Origin: an uncultured Sphingopyxis sp.
GTDB taxonomy: Bacteria > Pseudomonadota > Alphaproteobacteria > Sphingomonadales > Sphingomonadaceae
Assembly: GCF_900078365.1 (NCBI RefSeq)
Contig: NZ_LT598653.1
Span: forward strand, 372,001 to 436,000
Reading direction: 5' to 3'
DNA length: 64,000 nt
Below are positions 8,098-16,841 of this stretch, one piece after another (the first letter of the stretch is position 1; each line of letters begins with the position of its first letter). Made by a program: the position numbers and the translations under genes. The notes under the pieces were generated by a model. That model was not told the DNA's origin. It saw only the letters and a list, made by a program, of their open reading frames with translations, and did no database searches.

Positions 8098-10443
8098 GTG
8101 GCCGACGGCACGCCCCGCACCCTGATCATGGCGGAGCAGGCGGCCGACCGGCTTTACATCATCGATGCGCGGGGCGGGGTCGAGCGGCGAATCCTGCTCG
8201 ACTGGATCCACGCGACTTCGGGCGACGACACGCCCGCCTGGGCAAGCCTCGACATCGAGGACGGCGACCATGCGTTGCCCGTCGAGGCGCTGCAGGCGCG
8301 GCTCGGCGATACGTCCTCGCGGCTCGTCGTGCCGCTGCGCGTCGCGTGGCGTATCCCGGGTTTCGACAAGGGTCGCGCGCTCAAGTTTCGCCACCTCATC
8401 TTCGGCGATCCGCGGCATCCGGGGCCGCTGCGGTCGCGGCTGATCCTGCTCCGCGACCGGCGCCGCGCGCAGATATTGGTCGGCGAGGCGGCGACACTCG
8501 ACGCGCTCAGGACACGCTTCTGCGCGCAGACCGGAGGCGGCGACGGCGAGGGCGCCGACAGCCCCGAATTCGCGGGCTTCGTCGCGCGGCAGGCGGCGCT
8601 CGCGCTCGACGTCGCCGAACGCGGCATCCGGGGAACGCGATACAAGGTGCCGCGCTTCGTCGCCGACAGCTTGCGCACCAGCCCCAAATTCCGCACCGCG
8701 CTCGCCGAGCTTTCGGAGAAGACGGGGCGTCCGGTCGCCGACCTGTTCCGCGAAGCACGGCCGCTGATGAAGGAAGTCATTGCGCGGCCGTCGGCGCTCT
8801 TCCTCGACCTGCGCGCCCGGCTCGACCGCATGATGTTCGGCGGCTACGCGCCCGGCATGGAAATCGACGCCGCCGAGCTCGCGAAGCTGCGCGCCGTCCT
8901 GCGCGAACATCCGACCTGCATCCTCTTCACGCACAAGACCTATATCGACGGCGCGACGCCGAGCCGCCTCGCCTATGAGAGCGACCTGCCGATGCTCCAC
9001 AGCTTCGGCGGGGCGAACCTCGACTTCGCGATCATGGGCGAATTTTTCCGCCGCTCGGGGATGATCTTCATCCGGCGGAGCTTTCAGGACCAGCCGGTCT
9101 ACAAGCTGGTGCTGCGCCATTATATCGCCTGGCTTCTCGCCAAGCGTTTCCCGCTCTCCTGGGCGTTCGAGGGGACGCGCTCGCGCCTCGGCAAGCTGAT
9201 GCCGCCCAAATATGGCCTGATGAAATATGTGCTCGACGCGGCGCATGCGACCGGGACGCGCGGCGTCCATTTCGTGCCCTTCGTCACCAGCTTCGACCTG
9301 ATCCGCGACGTCGAGGAATATGCTGCCGAACAGACGGGACGGAACAAGAAGCCCGAAAGCCTGTCGTGGTTCATCGGCTATATGAAGAGCCTGAAGGAGC
9401 CGTCGGGCCGCATTCGTCTCGACATCGGCGAGCCCGTCGTCATCGACGCGGCGCCGGGCCCGGACGACCGGCGCGCGCTCGAAAGGATCGCCTTCGCGGT
9501 CGCGGTCGAGGCGAACCGCGTGACGCCGCTCACCGTCACTTCGGTGATGTGCCTGATCCTGCTCGGCATGGCGCCGCGCGGTGCGACCTCGGCCGAGCTG
9601 CTCGGCGCGATCGGCGCCGTCACCGGCTGGGCGCAGGCGCGCGGCATCAGGCTCAGCAGGGAACTCGAAAGCGGCGACGATGCCGCGCTGTCGGCCACCG
9701 TCGATACGCTCGTCGCGAGCGGGCTGCTGACGCGCTACGAGGCGGGCCAAGAGAATGTCTATTCAATCGACCCCGCCAAGCACCCGATGGCGAGTTACTA
9801 CCGCAACATCATCGCGCATCATTTCCTGGATCGCGCGATGATCGAGCTTGCGCTGTTCGAACTGCGCGACGCCGACAAGGGCGACGCAACCGCAGCTTTC
9901 TGGGCGAAGATCGACCGCCTCCGCGACCTGTTCAAGTTCGAATTCTTCTATCCGCCGCGCGACGAGCACCGCGCGGCGATCGAGACCGAGCTGACGCGCA
10001 TCGACCCGGTGTGGGACCGCCGCCTCGCGAGCGGCGACCGCGGTATCGCGCAATTGCTCCGTCGCTGTCAGCCCGTCGTCGGCCATGCGATCCTGCTTCC
10101 GTTCACGGAGGCCTATTCGGTCGTCGCCGAACAGCTCGCGCGCGCGCAGCCCGGCGAGACGGTCGATGAAAAGGCGCTGCTCGATGCGGCGCTCGTCGAG
10201 GGGCGGCAGGCGTATTTGCTACGCCGGATCAGCAGCGAGGCGGCGATCGGCAAATTGCTTTTCGCGAACGGCCTGTCGCTGATGCGTCACATGGGGCTCG
10301 CCGGCAAAGCGACGCCGGAAATTCTCGCCGCGCGCCGCGCGCTGCTCGCCGAACTGCGCGGCCTCGCCAATGTGATGGAGGCGATGCGGCTTTCGACCGT
10401 GGCGCTGGCGGATCGATTGCAGGGTTCAGGAGAGCGGGCGTGA
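8098..10443 (+). CDS. plsB: Glycerol-3-phosphate 1-O-acyltransferase (PlsB-like)
   Basis: Transfers an acyl group to the sn-1 position of glycerol-3-phosphate at the inner membrane. The 781-residue length is that of the PlsB family and far exceeds PlsC or PlsY. Motif I is HKTYID (H279, D284; E. coli PlsB has HRSHMD), and the phosphate-binding motif is FEGTRSR (E358) where FEGGRSR is canonical. The start is a GTG at 8098. Lying between the HAD/PlsC gene and the WS/DGAT gene, it probably feeds storage lipid rather than only membrane lipid. This trio resembles mycobacterial Rv2482c-Rv2484c (recalled, not tested). Confidence 0.9.
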   Translation: MADGTPRTLIMAEQAADRLYIIDARGGVERRILLDWIHATSGDDTPAWASLDIEDGDHALPVEALQARLGDTSSRLVVPLRVAWRIPGFDKGRALKFRHLIFGDPRHPGPLRSRLILLRDRRRAQILVGEAATLDALRTRFCAQTGGGDGEGADSPEFAGFVARQAALALDVAERGIRGTRYKVPRFVADSLRTSPKFRTALAELSEKTGRPVADLFREARPLMKEVIARPSALFLDLRARLDRMMFGGYAPGMEIDAAELAKLRAVLREHPTCILFTHKTYIDGATPSRLAYESDLPMLHSFGGANLDFAIMGEFFRRSGMIFIRRSFQDQPVYKLVLRHYIAWLLAKRFPLSWAFEGTRSRLGKLMPPKYGLMKYVLDAAHATGTRGVHFVPFVTSFDLIRDVEEYAAEQTGRNKKPESLSWFIGYMKSLKEPSGRIRLDIGEPVVIDAAPGPDDRRALERIAFAVAVEANRVTPLTVTSVMCLILLGMAPRGATSAELLGAIGAVTGWAQARGIRLSRELESGDDAALSATVDTLVASGLLTRYEAGQENVYSIDPAKHPMASYYRNIIAHHFLDRAMIELALFELRDADKGDATAAFWAKIDRLRDLFKFEFFYPPRDEHRAAIETELTRIDPVWDRRLASGDRGIAQLLRRCQPVVGHAILLPFTEAYSVVAEQLARAQPGETVDEKALLDAALVEGRQAYLLRRISSEAAIGKLLFANGLSLMRHMGLAGKATPEILAARRALLAELRGLANVMEAMRLSTVALADRLQGSGERA

Positions 10444-10455
10444 CTTTCCTTCCTT

Positions 10456-10527
10456 CGTCATTCCCGCGAAAGCGGGAACCCAGTTGCAACGGCAGTTCGC
10501 TGGGTTCCCGCTTCCGCGGGAATGACG
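10456..10527. repeat. Palindromic intergenic repeat, family R4
   Basis: Arms CGTCATTCCCGCGAAAGCGG and CCGCTTCCGCGGGAATGACG are inverted around a short loop. The element occupies most of the gap between the plsB-like and WS/DGAT genes. Confidence 0.85.
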
Positions 10528-10559
10528 AGATGTTTTTTGGTTTCAGTGGATAGGTCCAA

Positions 10560-12116
10560 ATGCTCAAACAGCTCAGCGCGCAGGACGCCCAGTTCCTCTA
10601 CACGCAGACCGCGAACAATCTGACGCACATCATGGGCGTCTATATCTACGACCCTTCGACCGCGCCGAGCGGTTTCGTGCGCTTCAAGGACATCATCCGC
10701 CACGTCGAAAGCCGCGTCGACACCTCGCCGCTGTTCAAGCGCCGCCTGCACCGGCTGCCTTTCGACATGGACCATCCCTATTGGGTCGAGGACGAGCATT
10801 TCGACATCGAGGCGCATATGAGCCACGCGCGGTTGCCCGAACCGGGCGACTGGCGGCAATTCTGCATCGCGGTCGCGCGCTGGTTCTCGAAGCCGATGGA
10901 CATGAACCGGCCGCTCTGGGACATTTATATCATCGAGGGGCTCGACCGGATTCCGGGCATTCCCAAGGGCAGCTTCGCGATGCTCCACCGCGTCCATCAC
11001 GCCGCGGTCGACGGCGCGTCGGGCGCGCACGCTTTCATCGCGATGAGCGACATCGACGCGCAGGGCACGCCGGCGATCGCCGAGCCGCCGCCGGTCGAGG
11101 AGCTGGGCACGGCGCCGTCGAGCACCGAAACCATCGCGCGCGCCTGGTCGGCTTCGATGCAGTCGCCGGTCAAGTTCATGAACGCGCTGATGAAGATGTC
11201 GCCCGCGATCGTCGCTTCGGCGCGCAAATCGATCGCCGAGGGCGGGATGGCGGCGGGCGTCCCCGAAACGCGCTTCAACGTCCCCGTCGGCCCGCACAAG
11301 ATGTTCGACGCGACCACCGTCGCGCTCGCCGACGTGGCCGAAATCCGGAAGAAGGTGCCCGGCGCGACGGTCAACGACGTCGTGCTGACCACCGTCGGCG
11401 GCGCGCTGCGCAAATATCTTTCGAAGCACAAGGAACTGCCGAAGGAGAGCCTCGTCGCGGTCGCGCCGATCAATTTGCGCGGCAAGGGAGGAAAGGCGTC
11501 GACGCCCGGCAACCAGGTCTCGGCGATGAGTGTGCCGGTGCGTACCGACATCGCGGACCCGCTCGACCGGCTCGCGGCGGTGCGCGACTATACGGTCGAG
11601 GCGAAGGAGGCCAAGGCCGGGGTCAGCGCGCGGATCATGACCGACCTGTCGCAGCATATTCCCGGCGCGACGATGGCCGCGGTCGCGCGGCTCGTCACCA
11701 GCGAGCGGTTCGCGGTGCGCGGCACCAACCTCTTCATCTCGAACGTTCCGGGCGCGCAGGTGCCGCTCTATCTCGCGGGTGCGCAGCTCGTGCAGCAGCA
11801 CGGCATGGCGCCGCTCGCGAACAATATGGGGCTGTTCGTCGCGACGCCGAGCTACAACGGGCGCATCGCCTTTTCGATCGTCTGCGAACGCTCGATCATG
11901 CCCGACATCGCCTTTTTCCGCGAGTGCATCGACGAAAGTTTCGCCGACCTGATGGCGGCGGTGCCGAAGGCGGAGAAGGCCAAAGCCGCTACGGCGAAGC
12001 CGAAAGCGGCGGCGAAGCCCAAGGTGCGGTCCAAAGCTGCAAGCAAGCCCAAGGCGAAACCGAAGGCGACGATAAAAGGAAAGAAAAAGCTTTCCTCTTC
12101 GTCACTCCGGACTTGA
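10560..12116 (+). CDS. Wax ester synthase/diacylglycerol acyltransferase (WS/DGAT)
   Basis: Forms triacylglycerol from diacylglycerol and acyl-CoA, or wax esters from fatty alcohols. The active-site motif HHAAVDG (H146, H147, D151) is present, as is the second family motif NDVVLT with LRKYL after it. The protein has 518 residues; the family is usually about 450-480. The extra length is a Lys/Ala/Pro-rich tail of about 45 residues ending SSSSLRT. The last codons and the stop (12114-12116) lie inside an R2 repeat, so the C-terminus appears to have been set by a repeat insertion. With gpsA, the plsB-like and the HAD/PlsC genes it completes a route from glycerol-3-phosphate to triacylglycerol. 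Confidence 0.92.
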   Translation: MLKQLSAQDAQFLYTQTANNLTHIMGVYIYDPSTAPSGFVRFKDIIRHVESRVDTSPLFKRRLHRLPFDMDHPYWVEDEHFDIEAHMSHARLPEPGDWRQFCIAVARWFSKPMDMNRPLWDIYIIEGLDRIPGIPKGSFAMLHRVHHAAVDGASGAHAFIAMSDIDAQGTPAIAEPPPVEELGTAPSSTETIARAWSASMQSPVKFMNALMKMSPAIVASARKSIAEGGMAAGVPETRFNVPVGPHKMFDATTVALADVAEIRKKVPGATVNDVVLTTVGGALRKYLSKHKELPKESLVAVAPINLRGKGGKASTPGNQVSAMSVPVRTDIADPLDRLAAVRDYTVEAKEAKAGVSARIMTDLSQHIPGATMAAVARLVTSERFAVRGTNLFISNVPGAQVPLYLAGAQLVQQHGMAPLANNMGLFVATPSYNGRIAFSIVCERSIMPDIAFFRECIDESFADLMAAVPKAEKAKAATAKPKAAAKPKVRSKAASKPKAKPKATIKGKKKLSSSSLRT

Positions 12117-12174
12117 TCCGGGGTCCCGCTTTCACCGCCGCCGAGCGGGACCCCGGATCAAGTCCGGGGTGACG
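12100..12174. repeat. Palindromic intergenic repeat, family R2, overlapping a gene end
   Basis: The arms (CTCCGGACTTGATCCGGGG and its inverse CCCCGGATCAAGTCCGGGG) match elements at 23774 and 49020. The left arm encodes the last residues and the stop codon of the WS/DGAT gene. Confidence 0.85.
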
Positions 12175-12241
12175 AGGGTAAGGGGCTGCGTCAAAACAGT
12201 TGCCAAAGGCAACGTAAGCCGCAAGAATCGAGAAAATAACG

Positions 12242-13711
12242 ATGCTCTCGCAGGACCACCGAATGCTCTTCACCCCGACGCTCAGCGCCGACCGCGATCT
12301 TGCGACCGCGCCCGACTATGCCGCATGGTCCAAAGCTGCCCGCGAACATGACAAGAAATCGGGATTGCAGGCGTGGCGCGACGCCGACGAGAGCGAGCAT
12401 TTCGACCATAGGGCGATCCGCGCGCGGCTCGAAAAACTCCGCAAGCTGTCCGCCGCGAACGACGTCAAGGGACTGCTCTTCGTCCTCAACGAGGGCATCC
12501 ATGGCAATATCGACGGCATGGGGCACGAGCGGCTGTACCAGAAGGCGCGCTTCGGCACGAAAAAGCTGATCGAGGATTATGTCGCCGAGGTCGTCGCCTC
12601 GCTGGACAAGATCGCCGCCGCGCGCAGCATCGGCCGCGAGGAAAAGCGCGACTTCTTCCGCCGCGCCCAGCATTGCTACGGCCGCTCGGCGCTGCTGCTC
12701 TCGGGTTCGGGCAGCTTCCTCTTCTTTCACATCGGCGTGGTTAAGGCGCTCTGGTCCGAAGGCGTGCTGCCCGCGATCATGTCGGGCGCGAGCGGCGGGT
12801 CGATCGTCGCCGCGATCGTCTGCACGCGCAAGGACGGCGACATCGGCGCCTTCCTCGAGAGCGAGCGGCTCGCCAACCCCGACCGCGACCCCGAAGGGCG
12901 CCGCCTTGCCCCCGACGCGGTGCGCGAGCGCCACGCCGAGCTGATCCCCGATCTGACCTTTCAGGAGGCATATGAAATCAGCGGGCGCCATCTCAACGTC
13001 TCGGTCGCGCCCGCCGAAAAGCATCAGAACGGCCGGCTCCTCAATGCGATCACCGCGCCCAATGTGCTGATCCGCGAGGCGGTGCTCGCCTCGTGCGCGG
13101 TGCCCGGCGTGTTCCCGCCGGTGATGCTGATGGCGCGCGACGACGACGGCAACCGCGTCCCCTATCAGCCCGACCGGCGCTGGGTCGACGGATCGGTGAC
13201 GCACGACATTCCGGCCAAGCGCCTCGAACGCCTCTATGGCGTCAATCATCATATCGTCAGCCAGGCGAACCCGATCGCGCTGCCCTTCGCGACCGACACG
13301 CGCAAGCAGATGGCGCCGATCGAGGCGATCCAGCATGCGTCGATGGCGACCTTCAAGGCGTGGCTCAACGCCAATATGGTGATCTTCCAGAAGCCGCTCG
13401 AGCTGATCCCGCCGCTCAACAGCGTCGCCAATCTCGCGCGCTCGGTGATCAATCAGGACTATACCGGCGACATCAACATCATCCGCCCGCCCAAATTCTG
13501 GTCGCCGGCCAAGATCCTCTCGGACCTCGCGCAGGATGACATCGACGAGCTGATCGATACGGGCATGCGCACCGCCTGGCCCAAGATCGAGATGGTGCGC
13601 ACGCAGACCGCGATCAGCCGCGCGCTCGAAGCGATATTGGCGAAAATAGACAAGGCGGGGGACGACGGCCCGGGCCATCGCAGCGCCGCGCTCAAGAAGG
13701 CGGTGCGCTGA
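12242..13711 (+). CDS. Patatin-like lipase with N-terminal DUF3336-type region
   Basis: A 489-residue patatin of the type seen in eukaryotic triacylglycerol lipases (yeast Tgl3/4/5, plant SDP1). The N-terminal 150 residues resemble the DUF3336 region that precedes patatin in those enzymes. The catalytic dyad is visible: nucleophile elbow GASGGS (S184) and VDGS (D316). The oxyanion loop reads SGSGSF instead of the common GGGxxG. Its place straight after the WS/DGAT gene and two bases before a monoacylglycerol-lipase-type gene suggests it removes the first acyl chain from stored triacylglycerol (inference). ATG at 12242. Confidence 0.87.
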   Translation: MLSQDHRMLFTPTLSADRDLATAPDYAAWSKAAREHDKKSGLQAWRDADESEHFDHRAIRARLEKLRKLSAANDVKGLLFVLNEGIHGNIDGMGHERLYQKARFGTKKLIEDYVAEVVASLDKIAAARSIGREEKRDFFRRAQHCYGRSALLLSGSGSFLFFHIGVVKALWSEGVLPAIMSGASGGSIVAAIVCTRKDGDIGAFLESERLANPDRDPEGRRLAPDAVRERHAELIPDLTFQEAYEISGRHLNVSVAPAEKHQNGRLLNAITAPNVLIREAVLASCAVPGVFPPVMLMARDDDGNRVPYQPDRRWVDGSVTHDIPAKRLERLYGVNHHIVSQANPIALPFATDTRKQMAPIEAIQHASMATFKAWLNANMVIFQKPLELIPPLNSVANLARSVINQDYTGDINIIRPPKFWSPAKILSDLAQDDIDELIDTGMRTAWPKIEMVRTQTAISRALEAILAKIDKAGDDGPGHRSAALKKAVR

Positions 13712-13713
13712 TC

Positions 13714-14562
13714 ATGGCTACCGGCGCGCTCGTTCTGCCGCATGGATCGGCAGGGGCGGGTGCGGCGCTCCACGTCACGCACTGGCTCCCCGCAGGACCG
13801 CCGCGCGCCGTGGTGCTGCTCGCCCACGGCTATGCCGAACATGCAGGGCGCTATGCCCATGTCGCGAAGCGGCTGACCGGCGCCGGCTATGCCGTCTACG
13901 CCGTCGATCATTGGGGCCATGGCGCGTCGGACGGCGAGGGCGGCTATGTGCCCCGCTTCTCGGTCTTTCTCGACGGCATGGCCGAACTGCTCACGCTCGT
14001 CGAGATCAACCATGGCGACACGCCGCGCCTGCTTCTCGGTCACAGCATGGGCGGGCTGATCGCGACCTTGTTCCTGATCGAGCGCCAGCAGGCGTTCGTC
14101 GCCGCGGCGCTTTCGGGCCCCGCGATCCTGCCGGCCGAGCCACCGTCGCGCTTCACCGTCTGGATCAGCCGCTTCCTCTCGCGCTTCTTCCCGCGCCTCG
14201 GCGTCCTGTCTCTCGATGCCAATGGCGTCAGCCGCGACCCCGCGGTCGTCGAGGCCTATAAGGCCGATCCGCTCGTCTATGACGGCAAGATCGGTGCGCG
14301 ATTGGGCAAGGAATTCATGGACGCGATGGCGGTCGCGCAGGCCGACGCGCCGAAAATCCGCCTGCCGATCCTGATCCAGCACGGCGAAGCCGACCGCCTC
14401 ACCGCGCCCGCGGGATCGCGCTATCTGTTCGCCAATGTCGCGTCGCAGGACAAGCGCCTCGAAATCTATCCGGGCCTGTTCCACGAAATCTATAACGAGC
14501 CCGAACGCGATGCGGTGCTGGGCGACCTGGTCGGCTGGTTCGACGCGCATGTCGAAGACTGA
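13714..14562 (+). CDS. Alpha/beta hydrolase, monoacylglycerol-lipase type
   Basis: A 282-residue soluble alpha/beta hydrolase of the Hydrolase_4 (lysophospholipase/monoacylglycerol lipase) family. It has HGYAEHAGRY near residue 39, the nucleophile GHSMGG (S111), the acid loop HGEADRLTAP and the catalytic histidine in FHEIYNEPERD. It starts two bases after the patatin stop, so the two are very likely translated from one message and act in sequence on acylglycerols. The substrate is inferred from family and context. A lysophospholipase role is the main alternative. Confidence 0.85.
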   Translation: MATGALVLPHGSAGAGAALHVTHWLPAGPPRAVVLLAHGYAEHAGRYAHVAKRLTGAGYAVYAVDHWGHGASDGEGGYVPRFSVFLDGMAELLTLVEINHGDTPRLLLGHSMGGLIATLFLIERQQAFVAAALSGPAILPAEPPSRFTVWISRFLSRFFPRLGVLSLDANGVSRDPAVVEAYKADPLVYDGKIGARLGKEFMDAMAVAQADAPKIRLPILIQHGEADRLTAPAGSRYLFANVASQDKRLEIYPGLFHEIYNEPERDAVLGDLVGWFDAHVED

Positions 14563-14580
14563 AGCGAACTCGGATTCCGC

Positions 14581-14654
14581 TCGTGTCGAGCGAAGTCGAG
14601 ACACATATCGGGGCGGCGCAAGGTCGATGGGTGTCTCGACTTCGCTCGATACGA
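14581..14654. repeat. Palindromic intergenic repeat, family R5
   Basis: Arms TCGTGTCGAGCGAAGTCGAG and CTCGACTTCGCTCGATACGA are inverted around about 30 bases, located between the two alpha/beta hydrolase genes. Confidence 0.8.
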
Positions 14655-14679
14655 ACGGACTGAGAGGGAAGCTCTGCCG

Positions 14680-15618
14680 ATGACGAAAATCCTCCTCATC
14701 CTCCTCTTCGCCCCGCTGATCGCGCTGGCGCTGCTCTATTTCATTTTTCCCGGGCGCCTCGTCGCCTTCGGCCGCTGGGCGCTGCGCAAGCGCGGCGGGA
14801 TGGTGCAGAAAAGCGTCGCCGTCGACGGCCGCGACTGGCCCTATCTGGAGGGCGGCGATCCCGCGAAGCCGCTGCTGCTGCTCGTCCACGGCTTCGCGGG
14901 CGACAAGGATAACTGGTCGATGATCGCGCCCTACCTCACGCGGGACTATCATGTCATCGCCCCCGACCTGCCGGGGTTCGGCGAGAATGAACGCAATCCC
15001 GACCTCGCCTACGACCTGCAGGCGCAGACCGCGCGATTGAAGGCGTTCGCCGACGCGCTCGGGCTCCGCCGCCCGCATGTCGGCGGCAACAGCATGGGCG
15101 GCTGGATCGCGCTGCGCTATGCGATCGACTATCCGGATGCGCTCGCCAGCCTGATCCTGCTCAACAATGCCGGGGTCAACGGCGCGAATGAAAGCGACCT
15201 GCAGAAACAGGCGGCGAACGAGGATTACAACCCGCTCGTCCTTGCCAATCTGGCCGATGCCGACCGGCTGGTGGCGATGGTCGTCCACAAGCCGCCCCAT
15301 ATCCCGGCGCGGCTGAAGCCCGTTCTTTATGCCGACGCGCTCCGCTATCGCGACCAGCTCGACGGCATTTTCTGGACGATCGCGACCGAGGGGCGCGACC
15401 ATCCGCTCAACGGGCGGCTCGGCGAGGTGAAGGTGCCGACGCTGATCATCTGGGGGCGCCACGACAAGCTGATCGACGTCAGCTGCGTGCCGGTTCTCGA
15501 AGCGGGCATCGCGGGCAGCCGCAGCCACATCTTCGAGCATGTCGGCCATGTCCCGATGATCGAGGATCCAAAGGCGACGGCCGCGGTGATGAAGGACTTT
15601 CTTGCCGGCCTTGGCTGA
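14680..15618 (+). CDS. Membrane-anchored alpha/beta hydrolase (ABHD6-like)
   Basis: A 312-residue alpha/beta hydrolase with one N-terminal transmembrane segment (residues about 4-24, rich in Leu, Ile and Ala). The nucleophile motif is GNSMGG (S138), the acid is in IIWGRHDKLIDV and the histidine in HVGHVPMIEDP. The N-terminal anchor plus GNSMGG is the pattern of ABHD6-type monoacylglycerol lipases. It follows the other monoacylglycerol-lipase-type gene on the same strand and precedes gpsA. It is probably another acylglycerol or lysophospholipid hydrolase at the inner membrane; the exact ester substrate cannot be read from sequence. Confidence 0.82.
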   Translation: MTKILLILLFAPLIALALLYFIFPGRLVAFGRWALRKRGGMVQKSVAVDGRDWPYLEGGDPAKPLLLLVHGFAGDKDNWSMIAPYLTRDYHVIAPDLPGFGENERNPDLAYDLQAQTARLKAFADALGLRRPHVGGNSMGGWIALRYAIDYPDALASLILLNNAGVNGANESDLQKQAANEDYNPLVLANLADADRLVAMVVHKPPHIPARLKPVLYADALRYRDQLDGIFWTIATEGRDHPLNGRLGEVKVPTLIIWGRHDKLIDVSCVPVLEAGIAGSRSHIFEHVGHVPMIEDPKATAAVMKDFLAGLG

Positions 15619-15625
15619 CCTGCCC

Positions 15626-15655
15626 CCGTCGCCCCCGCCTGCGCGGGGGCGACGG
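15626..15655. repeat. Short GC-rich hairpin
   Basis: A near-perfect inverted repeat (CCGTCGCCCCCGC against GCGGGGGCGACGG) lies eight bases after the hydrolase stop. There is no T-run, so it may serve RNA stability rather than true termination. It resembles a half-element of the R7 family. Confidence 0.6.
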
Positions 15656-15722
15656 TATCGTGCGAAGCCTTGCCAACCCTAAAATCCCCCGCCACTCTCC
15701 CTCGAAACAGGGGGAGAGCGAT

Positions 15723-16724
15723 ATGCGCCTCAAAGTGGGGCTGCTCGGCGGGGGCAGTTGGGGAACGACGGTCGCGGCGGTGGTGTCGCGCAACGCGCCG
15801 ATCGCGCTCTGGGCGCGCGATGCCGAAACGGTCGAGAGCATCAACCGCGCCGGCGAGAACCGCAAATATCTGCCCGGCATCAAGCTGCCTTCGGCGCTCC
15901 GCGCGACGAACGACATGGCCGAAGTGGTCGCGGGCGCCGACGTGCTCGTCATGGGCGTTCCTTCGCACAGCTTCCGCAGTGTGCTGGAGGAGGCGCGTAA
16001 TCATCTGCGCCCGTGGGTGCCGGTGATCAGCCTCACCAAAGGTCTCGAACTCGCCTCGGGCAAGCGGATGACCGAGCTGATCGAGGAGGTGCTGCCCGGC
16101 CACCCCGTCGGCGTGCTCACCGGACCCAATCTCGCGCGCGAGATCATGACCGGACAGGCGGCGGCGAGCGTGCTGTCGATGGAGGACGAGATCGTCGTCC
16201 GCGCGCTCCAGCCGATATTCCACTCGGGGCTGTTCCGCGTCTACACCAACACCGACCTCTTGGGCTGCGAGCTCGGCGGAGTGCTCAAGAATATCGTCGC
16301 GATCGCGGTCGGCATGGGCGACGGGCTCGGCGCGGGCGACAACACGCGCGCCGGGCTGATGACGCGTGGGCTCGCCGAGATCACGCGGCTCGGCGTCGCG
16401 ATGGGCGGACGGCCAGAGACCTTCGCCGGGCTCACCGGTATGGGCGACCTGATCGCGACCTGCACCAGCCCCTTGTCGCGCAATCGCCATGTCGGGGTCG
16501 AACTCGGCAAGGGGCGACCGATCGACGCGATCATCGCGGGCATGAACATGGTCGCCGAAGGCGTGAAGAGCGCGCCGACGGTGATGGCGCTCGCTGACAA
16601 ATATGGTCTCGACATGCCGATCGCGCGCGACGTGTTTGACGTGACGCAGGGCCGGCGCACCGCGCTCGACGTCTTCCGCGGCCTCCTCAAATCGAGCGTC
16701 GGCGACGAGGCGCATCCCGGCTGA
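15723..16724 (+). CDS. gpsA: Glycerol-3-phosphate dehydrogenase [NAD(P)+]
   Basis: Reduces dihydroxyacetone phosphate to sn-glycerol-3-phosphate for glycerolipid synthesis. The 333-residue protein has the N-terminal dinucleotide motif GGGSWGTT and the catalytic block LKNIVAIAVGMGDGLGAG near residue 190, followed by the C-terminal helical domain. ATG 15723 is preceded by GGGGAGAG and gives the usual family length; the upstream open frame adds no conserved residues. As the last gene of the lipid island it could supply the acceptor for the PlsB-like enzyme. Confidence 0.95.
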   Translation: MRLKVGLLGGGSWGTTVAAVVSRNAPIALWARDAETVESINRAGENRKYLPGIKLPSALRATNDMAEVVAGADVLVMGVPSHSFRSVLEEARNHLRPWVPVISLTKGLELASGKRMTELIEEVLPGHPVGVLTGPNLAREIMTGQAAASVLSMEDEIVVRALQPIFHSGLFRVYTNTDLLGCELGGVLKNIVAIAVGMGDGLGAGDNTRAGLMTRGLAEITRLGVAMGGRPETFAGLTGMGDLIATCTSPLSRNRHVGVELGKGRPIDAIIAGMNMVAEGVKSAPTVMALADKYGLDMPIARDVFDVTQGRRTALDVFRGLLKSSVGDEAHPG

Positions 16725-16779
16725 AATCCGTTGATACCGATGATTCTACCGCGAAACGTGCCGAATCATCGTCGAGCTG

Positions 16780-16806
16780 GGAATAAAAGGCGCCGCTCCT
16801 TCGTTT
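16780..16806 (+). promoter_or_regulatory. Possible EcfG (general stress sigma) promoter
   Basis: GGAAT, a 17-base spacer, then CGTTT match the alphaproteobacterial EcfG consensus (GGAAC, 16-17 bases, CGTT) with one mismatch. The element lies 36 bases before the ATG of the small secreted protein, a normal promoter distance. This is a motif match only. Confidence 0.4.
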
Positions 16807-16841
16807 CTCTCCTGTCCAACGGGTCCAGAAGGAGACGAAAA

